Source of the DNA: an uncultured Eubacteriales bacterium
Lineage (GTDB): Bacteria > Bacillota > Clostridia > Saccharofermentanales > Fastidiosipilaceae
Length of the DNA: 12,039 bases
Direction of reading: 5' to 3'
Assembly: GCA_902373515.1 (NCBI GenBank)
Contig: CABKML010000034.1
Span: forward strand, 1 to 12,039
In this document: positions 1 to 5,958 of the stretch, piece after piece
Layout of the letters: each line of letters opens with the position of its first letter
Numbering within the stretch: the first letter of the stretch is position 1
Translations under genes and position numbers: made by a program
The notes under the pieces: model-generated
Databases searched by the model: none
What the model was told of the DNA's origin: nothing
Seen by the model: the letters and a program-made list of their open reading frames with translations, nothing else

Positions 1-22
1 GATATTAGATGTGTTCATAGCA

Positions 23-41
23 ATATACTCTATAAGTATAT
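23..41. other. AT-rich inverted repeat at the left edge
   Basis: ATATACT (23-29) and AGTATAT (35-41) form a perfect 7-bp stem around a CTATA loop. On the plus strand it runs into TTTT, so it could be a weak terminator for a gene left of the window. On the minus strand, 24 bases past the stop of the thioredoxin-like gene, it has no T tract. With only A/T-rich pairs it may be chance. Confidence 0.25.
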
Positions 42-64
42 TTTAACATATTCAATCACCATTA

Positions 65-670
65 TCAATGATTTTGATTACTTAAAGTTATCTCCTGTAC
101 TTTCTGCTGCAGCTCCTGCAGTGCCTGATCCGTATAGCCGCTGATTTCTGCCTTTATTATACCGCTTTGCCATAAATAAAAAGTCGGAACATAGCGAAAA
201 TCCAAGTTTTCCAGAAAATCGTCTTTCTGATCCGGATCGACAAGTACAACATAAAGTTTGCGGTAATATTTCTCCGCCAGATCTTCCAAAAGCGGCTCAA
301 TCACAGGTTCGGCCCGCCCGTTTCCCAATTCTCTGATGGCCAGAAGAACCGGTCGTTTGGATTTCTTTACAAAACTTGCCAAATCAGTAATTTTTCTCAT
401 TGTCAAGGTAATTTCGTCGCTTCCCGGCTCCGCTGAAGCTGCTAAAAGCACATTATCGGCGGAATTTACAGCTTCAGCCACATAATTCTTAATATTGGCC
501 TCCAATTCTCTTTCCTGCGCCCGATCCTTGTAATAATTTGCCGGTAAATAAAAAAATACAGCAATAAATAGCAACACGATAATCAGGACACTTAAACCAA
601 TGAAATAGAGCAGTTTTTCTCTGCTTCCCGGCCGCGGACTACCGCTTCTCAATTTGAAATTTTTGCGCAT
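65..670 (-). CDS. Membrane-anchored thioredoxin-fold protein lacking the CXXC motif
   Basis: About 201 aa. A basic N-terminus (residues 1-19) is followed by one membrane segment (about 20-42), a charged spacer, and a C-terminal domain (about 105-185) that reads like a thioredoxin fold. The beta strand RPVLLAI (106-112) is followed by a helix ending LLEDLAEKY, a strand YVVLVDPD (140-147) in the place of the usual 'vDvD' strand, then RYVPTFYLW with the likely cis-proline P162, and a SGY turn before the last helix. The redox motif expected after the first strand is replaced by RELGNGRAEP, and the whole protein has no cysteine. It therefore cannot work as a thiol oxidoreductase; a binding or scaffold role outside the membrane is inferred. 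I prefer ATG at 670, with GAGG 10 bases upstream; an in-frame GTG at 676, two codons earlier, is the alternative. It is divergent from the surface-protein gene at 890. Fold call by eye, moderate certainty. Confidence 0.7.
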   Translation of the reverse strand: MRKNFKLRSGSPRPGSREKLLYFIGLSVLIIVLLFIAVFFYLPANYYKDRAQERELEANIKNYVAEAVNSADNVLLAASAEPGSDEITLTMRKITDLASFVKKSKRPVLLAIRELGNGRAEPVIEPLLEDLAEKYYRKLYVVLVDPDQKDDFLENLDFRYVPTFYLWQSGIIKAEISGYTDQALQELQQKVQEITLSNQNH

Positions 671-685
671 CGGCACTTGACCTCA

Positions 686-713
686 CTGTAATTCTGTTGT
701 AATATCACTGTAA
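686..713 (-). promoter_or_regulatory. Three hexamer repeats at 11-bp period (putative response-regulator site)
   Basis: Read on the minus strand: TTACAG (713-708), TTACAA (702-697) and TTACAG (691-686), each separated by exactly 5 bases. This gives one hexamer per 11 bp, about one helical turn. OmpR/PhoB-family regulators such as Bacillus PhoP bind direct repeats of a hexamer spaced this way. The array lies 16-43 bases upstream of the ATG of the thioredoxin-like gene, and inside the leader if the promoter at 767-775 is used. A matching array lies upstream of the divergent gene. The repeats are seen; the regulator is inferred. Confidence 0.5.
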
Positions 714-766
714 CAAACGAGTTATAGAGATGAAATGTTGTTCGGAAATGAAGCTGTTTAAGCTGC

Positions 767-775
767 ATTATATCA
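767..775 (-). promoter_or_regulatory. Extended -10 promoter for the thioredoxin-like gene
   Basis: On the minus strand TGATATAAT (775-767) is a perfect TGnTATAAT extended -10 box. No good -35 is visible at 16-18 bases, which is tolerated by extended -10 promoters. Transcription would start near 760, leaving a leader of about 90 bases that contains the phased repeats. Confidence 0.45.
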
Positions 776-833
776 TATTTTTGCTCTTTTTTAGGTAAAC
801 AATGTGGATATCAACGTTTTTCAGCTTCCGCTT

Positions 834-861
834 TTGTAACACAAATGTAATCTTCTTGTTT
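834..861 (+). promoter_or_regulatory. Second array of hexamers at 11-bp period
   Basis: TTGTAA (834-839), ATGTAA (845-850) and the weaker TTGTTT (856-861) follow each other with exactly 5 bases between them. This matches the hexamer (complement of TTACAA) and the 11-bp step of the array at 686-713. It ends 28 bases before the ATG of the surface-protein gene at 890, where an activator or repressor of that gene would sit. ATGTAA overlaps TGTAAT (846-851), a possible -10 box. The third copy is degenerate, so this array is less sure than the first. Confidence 0.4.
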
Positions 862-889
862 GACAGTGCAAAATAAAGAGGTAAAACTT

Positions 890-2020
890 ATGTTTACAAA
901 TCAGGCAAAACGCCGTTTAGGCGCATGGGTAATCTCCCTGGCAGTATTGCCGGCATTACTCCTCCCCGCAACCAGTGAAGCTGCTTCTGCCGCGCAAAAG
1001 ACGGATGCGAAAATTAAAGTCGAGCTTTGGACGCAACAGAACAAGCCGTTAAAATTAGATATCAAGCAGATCGATTTCCTCAATTTCGCATCTACCGCTA
1101 TGATCATCGATCGCAGCACAATTGAGAAAGCTCCGAAACAGATGAAATTTTCCGAAGCGGACTTACCGTCACTCTGTTTTTCACCTGAAAGCGACAATTT
1201 AAAATTAAGCGGAACAAGCGAAACTGCCAAGAATTTGCGCAGCAATGAATTTTATTTCCGCGCCGCTAAACCGGAAGCCTGGTTGCTGAATTTGCAATTG
1301 AAAAATTACACTTTAAAGAAAGTTCGCTACGATGAAACTGATAAAGTCCTGAAATTGTATTATGAAGGCAGTCAATCATCGCAAGCACCGTCGGCCTATT
1401 TCACCGGTTTATTAAACAGCGAATCGAGCCGTGAAAAGAACACTTTCGCCAACGTGACGAAAAAAATCAAAGAATTAAATCACAAGCAGAAATTAAACGG
1501 AGATGTTAAAAGAATTGTCGATTTAATAGAAGGCGTAACTTACGACGCCAACGCTAAATTGCCCGCATCTGCTGCTCTTTGGGCCGCTGAAAATCCGAAA
1601 AAAGACTTAAATTACGGGTTTTATACTTTAAGTTACACAATGATCAAGGATGGCAAATCGAATAATAATGATAACGATCTGTTCGTCCTCCCTGTCCTGC
1701 AGAAAAACCTGCCCGATGTCTATACCGGCAAATTGTCAACGCGCAAAGACAGCGATCGCAGTTCCGCCAAAAAGGACAAGCAGAGTTCCGCTAAAGCCGG
1801 CGCTCAAGCCGGAGTATCCGAGCAAAAAAGCAGTGACGAAAAGTCGGCTGCTCCTTCTATAGAACGTAAACAATCCAAATACAGCAGCAAAGTTGTCGCC
1901 TCCAACGACACCAGTGTTGTGCAAAGCACCGGTGAAACGGCAGCTTCCATTTCCCTGTCTTTAGTTTGTTTCATCGCCGCTACCTGCGTTTATGCAATCA
2001 AACGCCGTTACAAATGCTGA
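890..2020 (+). CDS. Secreted surface protein with C-terminal membrane anchor and sortase-like tail
   Basis: 376 aa, family not recognised. The N-terminus is a typical signal peptide: basic MFTNQAKRRL, hydrophobic core 11-27, and an Ala-rich cleavage region near 29-35. An extracellular part (about 36-275), rich in Lys, Leu and Asn, contains two stretches with an LW pair (VELW at 44-47, ALW at 229-231). I could not match it to a named domain; a NEAT-like fold was considered and not supported. Residues 283-340 form a low-complexity Lys/Ser/Ala linker typical of wall-spanning segments. The C-terminus has VQSTGE (344-349), a hydrophobic segment (351-370) and the basic tail KRRYKC. This has the layout of an LPXTG sorting signal with the first two positions altered. 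The start is ATG 890 with AAAGAGG at 875-881. An upstream in-frame TTG at 860 has no ribosome binding site and coincides with the phased repeats. A sound terminator follows at 2086. Confidence 0.75.
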   Translation: MFTNQAKRRLGAWVISLAVLPALLLPATSEAASAAQKTDAKIKVELWTQQNKPLKLDIKQIDFLNFASTAMIIDRSTIEKAPKQMKFSEADLPSLCFSPESDNLKLSGTSETAKNLRSNEFYFRAAKPEAWLLNLQLKNYTLKKVRYDETDKVLKLYYEGSQSSQAPSAYFTGLLNSESSREKNTFANVTKKIKELNHKQKLNGDVKRIVDLIEGVTYDANAKLPASAALWAAENPKKDLNYGFYTLSYTMIKDGKSNNNDNDLFVLPVLQKNLPDVYTGKLSTRKDSDRSSAKKDKQSSAKAGAQAGVSEQKSSDEKSAAPSIERKQSKYSSKVVASNDTSVVQSTGETAASISLSLVCFIAATCVYAIKRRYKC

Positions 2021-2024
2021 CATC

Positions 2025-2073
2025 TCAATCCCTGCTTGGCTCGGGTTTGCACTGCCAAGCCGGCAAAGATTGA
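2025..2073 (+). other. Two-part hairpin just after the surface-protein stop
   Basis: An outer stem TCAATC (2025-2030)/GATTGA (2068-2073) encloses an inner stem GCTTGGC (2034-2040)/GCCAAGC (2054-2060) with a 13-base loop. It begins 5 bases after the stop codon and has no T tract, so it is not an intrinsic terminator by itself. It could protect the 3' end of the transcript. Confidence 0.35.
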
Positions 2074-2085
2074 ATGCTATAACCG

Positions 2086-2117
2086 AACTGCGGCTTTCCG
2101 GCCGCAGTTTTATTTTT
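2086..2117 (+). terminator. Intrinsic terminator of the surface-protein gene
   Basis: AACTGCGGC (2086-2094) and GCCGCAGTT (2101-2109) form a perfect 9-bp GC-rich stem with a 6-base loop, followed by a T-rich run broken by a single A. It separates the surface-protein transcript from the SRP RNA promoter that starts 30 bases further on. Confidence 0.8.
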
Positions 2118-2146
2118 ACCGCCGCCACAATTGCGGCCACAATTTA

Positions 2147-2155
2147 TGGTATAAT
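2147..2155 (+). promoter_or_regulatory. Extended -10 promoter of the SRP RNA
   Basis: TGGTATAAT is a perfect TGnTATAAT extended -10 element 13 bases before the SRP RNA closing stem. There is no convincing -35 hexamer at 17 bases. The predicted transcription start, near 2162, fits the first base pair of the RNA at 2169 closely. Confidence 0.65.
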
Positions 2156-2168
2156 GAAAAAGTAATTT

Positions 2169-2293
2169 CCCTCGGGTCAAGTTGTTTGGGCCCTACGCAA
2201 TCTTAATCGGTGAATCGTGTCAGGTCCGGAAGGAAGCAGCACTAAGTCGACGATGATGTGCCGTAGATCAGTCTAAACAACTTCACCCGGGGG
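2169..2293 (+). ncRNA. ffs: Signal recognition particle RNA, small bacterial (4.5S) type
   Basis: This RNA forms the signal recognition particle with Ffh and targets nascent membrane and secreted proteins to FtsY and the translocon. The conserved helix 8 core, GTCAGGTCCGGAAGGAAGCA (2219-2238), with the GGAA tetraloop and asymmetric loop for Ffh, is present. The 5' strand 2169-2187 pairs with 2275-2293 in 18 of 19 positions (one C-C mismatch at 2178/2284, one G-T pair). A second helix is CTACG..CA near 2193 with TGCCGTAG near 2259. At about 125 bases it has no room for the Alu domain of the long Bacillus scRNA. It sits directly before dnaX, a position common in Bacillota. Ends are set from the pairing and could be a few bases longer. 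Confidence 0.95.
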
Positions 2294-2300
2294 ATTTGGC

Positions 2301-2313
2301 TATAATCTATAAT
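2301..2313 (+). promoter_or_regulatory. Tandem TATAAT boxes before dnaX
   Basis: Two perfect TATAAT hexamers (2301-2306 and 2308-2313) lie back to back between the SRP RNA and dnaX. No clear -35 is visible because the required position falls in the SRP RNA 3' strand. They may give dnaX its own transcript; otherwise dnaX is read through from the SRP RNA promoter, as no T-run terminator follows the RNA. Confidence 0.35.
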
Positions 2314-2335
2314 TAAGCTGATAGCGAGGTTAGTT

Positions 2336-4285
2336 ATGCAAGCAGCGGAACATCAAGCTCTTTACAGGCAATGGCGGCCCATGACTTTTCACGAAGTATG
2401 TGGACAGGATGCCATAACTTCTACATTGAAGCAGGCAGTAATCAATCAAGATATTTCTCATGCCTATTTGTTTGCCGGCACGCGCGGTACGGGCAAAACT
2501 TCCCTGGCCAAAATTTTCAGCCGGGCAATTAATTGCCTGCAGCCTGAGGCCGGCGAGCCCTGTAATAAGTGCTCCGTTTGTCAGGCGATTTTACAGGAAC
2601 AAACTTTGGACGTCACGGAAATGGATGCCGCTTCCAATAACAGTGTCGATAATATCCGGCGTCTGATCGACGAAGTACCGTTCTTACCTTCTCTCACTAA
2701 ATATAAGGTATATATTATCGATGAAGTCCACATGCTCTCTACAAGCGCCTTTAACGCCTTATTGAAAACCCTGGAAGAACCGCCGCAACACGTCGTTTTC
2801 ATTCTGGCAACGACCGAAATCAATAAGATTCCGGCGACCATTTTATCCCGTTGTCAACGTTTCAATTTTCGCCGTTTGGATAATCAATCTATTCTTGATC
2901 ATCTGACCCAAATCGCTCAAAGTTTGAACATCCAACCGGAACCGGCCTGTTTACAGCTTATAACCCGTTTAGCCGACGGCAGTATGCGTGATGCCATTTC
3001 TTTACTGGACCAGGCGAAAACGGCAATTCAAGCCGATCATATTTTACGTTTAAGCGCTTTGGAACGCCTATTGGGTAAGACGGACAGTGCTTTTGTGCTG
3101 AATTGTCTGCAGGCTCTAATGCAAAATCAGGCCGTGGAATTGACCCGCTTAATTGAAAGTTTGGCGCAAAGCGGTTTGGATTACGGACGCTTTTTGACTG
3201 ATCTGGCCTATGATTTTCGCCAATTATTATTAATCAAGCTCTCTCCGGCCGTGACGGCGGCCGATTTCCCGGATTTAAATGCGGACGATTTTCAGGCTTT
3301 AAAAATTATGAGTGCAAATTTAACTTTAAGCAGCTGTTTACGCCGAATTCAAGCTCTTAATACCTTAATTAATAATTTACATTACAGTTTTCAGCCGCGT
3401 CTCACCTTGGAAATCGGGCTTTTATCACTTTTGGATGAGCAAAAAATCAAGCAGGAACCGGCGCGTTCCGCCGATACAAGTTCAGCTCCTATGCCTACAC
3501 CTACAACGACGCCGGTGCCGTTAACGGAACTTAAGTCTGAAGTTGCAGCCGAGGAAAATAGCGTAGAAGCGGAGGCAAATTGTGAACCTGCACCACGGCC
3601 GGCACAACAGCCGGCACCACAGCCGACACAACAGGAGGTACCGCAGCCGACACCACAACAGGCACAGCAGCAGGTACAGCAGCCGAAACCGCAACAGGCA
3701 CAGCAGCCGGCACCACAACAGGTACCGCAGCCGGCACTGCAGCAGTCCGAACAACAGCCGCTTTGCGCCCCACAACAGCTAGCGCCGGACACAGATACAC
3801 AACCTGAAGTCCCGCCTCTACCCGTCCGAGCAGAAAAAGCAGCTGATCTACCTGTTGCCGCTTCTCCGGCCGACGGCCCTGACCCTGACCTTGATTTGAA
3901 TGAACTGTCGGAGAAACTGCTTGAAGCCTTAAAAGATGCCAAACAGGCCGCTCTCAGTTTAATTTTGACCTATCGACCGCTGAAATTGCAGGGCCGTAAA
4001 ATCCTGATTCCTTTCAATGACCGGGAACAGAACTTTGAGCAAATAGCCGGCAGTGCCTCCGCTCAGGCTGCCTTAAATCAAGCTTTGAAAAAAGTTTTAG
4101 GTGCAACAACGCCTTATACAATCGAAGTTCTCGGCCCGCCGAAAGCAACAGCAACAACGGCAACAGCGAACGGCAACGACGCTGCCGCCCCGCTTTGGCT
4201 GCAAAAATTGCAGGAATATGCGCAGGCGGAACAACTGACCTTTCAAGTAGAAGAAGAGCAGACAAACTCCCCTTCGGAGTGGTAA
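2336..4285 (+). CDS. dnaX: DNA polymerase III subunits gamma/tau (clamp loader)
   Basis: 649 aa. This is the ATPase subunit of the clamp loader, which places the DnaN sliding clamp on primed DNA and, as tau, ties polymerase and helicase together. Visible motifs are Walker A GTRGTGKT (48-55), four zinc-ligand cysteines C67, C76, C79 and C82, Walker B VYIIDE (125-130), sensor 1 ATTE (158-161), the SRC arginine-finger motif (171-173) and sensor 2 GSMRDAIS (215-222). Domain III runs to about 368. A Pro/Gln/Ala-rich linker (about 375-515, most repetitive 417-481) joins it to a C-terminal domain (about 520-600) and a short acidic end. The length suggests a tau form. No heptamer of the E. coli frameshift type was found; two A6 runs (3441 and 4088) are out of the right phase. 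The start is ATG 2336 with GAGG 6 bases upstream. It is first gene of an operon with ybaB and recR. Confidence 0.96.
   Translation: MQAAEHQALYRQWRPMTFHEVCGQDAITSTLKQAVINQDISHAYLFAGTRGTGKTSLAKIFSRAINCLQPEAGEPCNKCSVCQAILQEQTLDVTEMDAASNNSVDNIRRLIDEVPFLPSLTKYKVYIIDEVHMLSTSAFNALLKTLEEPPQHVVFILATTEINKIPATILSRCQRFNFRRLDNQSILDHLTQIAQSLNIQPEPACLQLITRLADGSMRDAISLLDQAKTAIQADHILRLSALERLLGKTDSAFVLNCLQALMQNQAVELTRLIESLAQSGLDYGRFLTDLAYDFRQLLLIKLSPAVTAADFPDLNADDFQALKIMSANLTLSSCLRRIQALNTLINNLHYSFQPRLTLEIGLLSLLDEQKIKQEPARSADTSSAPMPTPTTTPVPLTELKSEVAAEENSVEAEANCEPAPRPAQQPAPQPTQQEVPQPTPQQAQQQVQQPKPQQAQQPAPQQVPQPALQQSEQQPLCAPQQLAPDTDTQPEVPPLPVRAEKAADLPVAASPADGPDPDLDLNELSEKLLEALKDAKQAALSLILTYRPLKLQGRKILIPFNDREQNFEQIAGSASAQAALNQALKKVLGATTPYTIEVLGPPKATATTATANGNDAAAPLWLQKLQEYAQAEQLTFQVEEEQTNSPSEW
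3584..3778 (+). repeat. Imperfect Pro/Gln-coding repeats in the dnaX linker
   Basis: Codons 417-481 consist almost only of Pro, Gln, Ala and Val. Short DNA blocks recur: CAACAGGCACAGCAG at 3656 and 3692 (36 bp apart) and GGTACCGCAGCCG at 3637 and 3721 (84 bp apart). Both distances are multiples of 12 bases, so they keep frame and suggest growth by in-frame duplication. The low complexity also creates long open but meaningless frames on the other strand. Confidence 0.75.
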
Positions 4286-4322
4286 GATATGCAGGTAAAC
4301 AATAAATTATGTTGAGGTAAAT

Positions 4323-4667
4323 ATGGCAAATAAATTTCGCGGCGCAATGCCCGGCGGCTTTAATATGAATCAAATGTTGAAACAGGCACAGCAACAGATG
4401 CAGGCATTACAGCAAAAGCAAGCCGATCTGGCCAAGCAGGAATTTACTTATTCTGTCGGCGGCAGTGCTGTAACCATCACTTGTAACGGCGAGAAAGTCA
4501 TCACCGGGATTAACATCAAACCTGAAATTATCGATCCTGAAGATCCCGAAATGTTGAGTGATTTAATTCTCACGGCCGTAAACGGCGTTTTGGCTCAAGT
4601 TGATGCTGAAAGCAAAAAAATCACTGCCGGCATCCCCGGTTTGGATAATTTAGGTAAAATGTTCTGA
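4323..4667 (+). CDS. YbaB/EbfC family nucleoid-associated protein
   Basis: 114 aa, close to the usual 100-110 aa of the family. YbaB/EbfC proteins are small dimeric DNA-binding proteins that act on the nucleoid. The gene is found between dnaX and recR in very many bacteria, which supports the call. A Gly/Met-rich start (about 1-16) leads into a Gln-rich helix (17-40) that forms the coiled dimer arm. The conserved beta part follows, with GGSAVTITCNG (46-56) and the segment IIDPEDPEMLSDLILTAVNG (69-88), and the tail ends GIPGLDNLGKMF. The start is ATG 4323 with TTGAGG at 4312-4317. Its TGA overlaps the recR start by one base (TGATG), so translation of the two is probably coupled. Confidence 0.94.
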   Translation: MANKFRGAMPGGFNMNQMLKQAQQQMQALQQKQADLAKQEFTYSVGGSAVTITCNGEKVITGINIKPEIIDPEDPEMLSDLILTAVNGVLAQVDAESKKITAGIPGLDNLGKMF

Positions 4668-5281
4668 TGCGTCAGCCTGAAACTATTAGACAAGCAATCA
4701 AAGCTTTAAGCAAACTTCCGGGTATCGGCCAAAAAACCGCTAACCGTCTGGTTTTCTATATCCTGTCTCAGCATCGTGAATTGGGGCAGGAAATCAGCGA
4801 TACACTTTTGCAAGCCTGTACCAGCATTCACCTTTGTCCAGAATGTTGCAATTTCACCGATACCGACTTGTGCCCCATCTGTACCGATGCGGAACGTAAT
4901 CGCAATATAATTTGTATTGTTGAGAGTGCTTCGGATGTCGAAGCTATCGAAAAAACCGGGGTGTATCACGGCCTTTATCACGTTTTACACGGCTCAATCT
5001 CACCTTTGCGCAATATCGGCCCGAATGATATTCACCTCAAAGAATTATTCAACCGACTTTTACAGAATCCGGCAATTTCCGAAATCATTTTGGCCAATAA
5101 CGTCGGCACGGAGGGTGAATCGACCGCTCTGTATATTGCCAGATTATTGCAGCCTTCAGGTATAAAAATAAGTCAAATGGCTCACGGTATTCCGGTCGGC
5201 AGCAACTTGGAATTTGCCGATGAGGTAACTTTGGGACAGGCTATTTCCAATCGTAGGGAAATCGAGCGACCCGGCAGCTGA
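4667..5281 (+). CDS. recR: Recombination mediator protein RecR
   Basis: 204 aa (family about 198). RecR acts with RecO, and RecF, to load RecA at SSB-coated gaps during recombinational repair. In order: a helix-hairpin-helix DNA-binding motif LSKLPGIGQKTANRL (14-28), a four-cysteine zinc finger (C57, C60, C69, C72) and a Toprim domain starting IICIVESASDVEAIE (81-95). The highly conserved GLYHVLHGSISPL (102-114), EGESTALYIARL (149-160) and HGIPVGSNLEFADEVTLGQA (173-192) follow. All expected elements are present. The zinc finger has one extra Cys (C61) next to C60. It is the last gene of the dnaX-ybaB-recR operon, its ATG sharing one base with the ybaB stop. It converges with the division gene at 5317, with only 35 bases between them and no clear terminator in the gap. 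Confidence 0.97.
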   Translation: MRQPETIRQAIKALSKLPGIGQKTANRLVFYILSQHRELGQEISDTLLQACTSIHLCPECCNFTDTDLCPICTDAERNRNIICIVESASDVEAIEKTGVYHGLYHVLHGSISPLRNIGPNDIHLKELFNRLLQNPAISEIILANNVGTEGESTALYIARLLQPSGIKISQMAHGIPVGSNLEFADEVTLGQAISNRREIERPGS

Positions 5282-5316
5282 GCACACTATCTGCACGCCA
5301 AGCCGGGCAGCCGACA

Positions 5317-5643
5317 TTATTCACTTTTTTCCACATAAACCCTATCTCCCGGGCGCACCATATTAAGTTCGCTCCGAGCCAGCTGTTCAATAAATTCTTT
5401 CACGTCGGCATTAAGTTCTTTACGTTCCAACTGCTTGGCATCAAGCTGCAAATTACTGTATTCCTGCCTTAATTGCCTGTTAATAGCGGCATTGGCCGTA
5501 AACTCGTCCTTCTGCTTGAAAAACAAAGCGCTGACTATAACCAAAGACAGCAAAGTAACTACAACTATAATTAACCAGAACAATGAACCGTAGTCGTTAT
5601 TATATAAATCGCTCAACTTAAAACTATTTCGTTTTACCGCCAT
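5317..5643 (-). CDS. divIC: DivIC/FtsL-type septum formation initiator
   Basis: 108 aa. DivIC is a small bitopic protein that joins FtsL and DivIB (FtsQ) in the divisome and helps to activate septal wall synthesis. A cytoplasmic N-terminus (1-20) leads to one membrane segment (about 21-43). A coiled coil of charged and Leu-rich heptads (about 46-78) and the family end motif FIEQLARSELNMVRPGDRVY (84-103) follow; the latter matches the 'yIE..ARe.l.mv.pGE' pattern of DivIC. The start is ATG 5643 with AAAGGA about 6-7 bases upstream. It is the last gene of the minus-strand cluster, 23 bases after rqcP, as rqcP and divIC are also close in Bacillus. The distinction from FtsL rests mainly on this neighbourhood. 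Confidence 0.85.
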   Translation of the reverse strand: MAVKRNSFKLSDLYNNDYGSLFWLIIVVVTLLSLVIVSALFFKQKDEFTANAAINRQLRQEYSNLQLDAKQLERKELNADVKEFIEQLARSELNMVRPGDRVYVEKSE

Positions 5644-5666
5644 ATCCGTTCCTTTTAGTATCCCCG

Positions 5667-5909
5667 TCAGGATAACTGTTCATACAAATCGCCCGCTTCA
5701 TCTTTGCGCACAACTTCTTTGACTGCATTGATTCTGAATTTTACATCACCGCTGCCGAAATGCAAAGTCACACAGTCACCGGCGACAACTTCACAGGAAG
5801 CTTTCACCACTTTGCCGTTGACCTCCACCCTGCCGGCATCACACATTTCATTAGCTACCGTACGGCGCTTAATAATTCGTGCCGTTTTCAAAAATTTGTC
5901 TATTCGCAT
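5667..5909 (-). CDS. rqcP: S4-domain ribosome-associated quality control protein RqcP (YabO)
   Basis: 80 aa, nearly all one S4 RNA-binding domain. RqcP binds stalled 50S subunits at the P-site tRNA and works with RqcH to add alanine tails to nascent chains. The start MRIDKFLKTARIIKRRTVAN is close to Bacillus YabO. The S4 signature continues with DAGRVEVNGKVVKAS (24-38), the VVAGDCVTLHFG strand (41-52), and a tail ending EAGDLYEQL like the YabO C-terminus. The frame is open upstream to an ATG at 5942, but I choose ATG 5909. It has GGGAG 6 bases upstream and gives the family N-terminus, whereas 5942 has its GGAG directly against the start. It sits 23 bases before divIC and 49 bases after the 87-aa gene, probably in one transcript. 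Confidence 0.9.
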   Translation of the reverse strand: MRIDKFLKTARIIKRRTVANEMCDAGRVEVNGKVVKASCEVVAGDCVTLHFGSGDVKFRINAVKEVVRKDEAGDLYEQLS

Positions 5910-5958
5910 TTGCTGCTCCCGTCCAAGCTCCGGCCATCTCATCTCCGGAAAAATTCAC

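Noticed and set aside
860..888. TTGACA at 860-865 as a perfect -35 box
   Set aside because: The matching -10 would lie at 882-888, over the ribosome binding site, and put the transcript start after the ATG at 890.
890..1540. NEAT (heme-binding) domain in the surface protein
   Set aside because: Only isolated LW pairs recall the family; the characteristic Ser-rich helix and YxxxY heme motif are not found.
3441..3446. A6 run at the end of DnaX domain III; a -1 shift would stop at TAA 3532-3534 and give a gamma-like protein
   Set aside because: The codons CAA AAA ATC do not form a tandem slippery heptamer, and six A's are short for transcript slippage. No stem-loop was evident.
3391..3942. Cys/Gly-rich 183-aa open frame on the minus strand, plus other open frames on both strands inside dnaX
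   Set aside because: They come from the repetitive Pro/Gln codons of dnaX read in other frames; composition is bizarre and there is no ribosome binding site.
4088..4093. Second A6 run in dnaX (AAA AAA GTT) as a frameshift site
   Set aside because: Wrong phase for the A AAA AAG type and too near the C-terminus to yield a gamma subunit.
5270..5307. CCCGGC/GCCGGG dyad as a two-way terminator between recR and divIC
   Set aside because: The loop is 26 bases and neither side carries a T-run directly after the stem.
2049..5309. Shared GCCAAGCCGG core at 2054-2063 and 5297-5306, both just after gene ends, as a dispersed repeat
   Set aside because: A 10-bp match is expected many times by chance in 12 kb, and the flanks differ by insertions and deletions.
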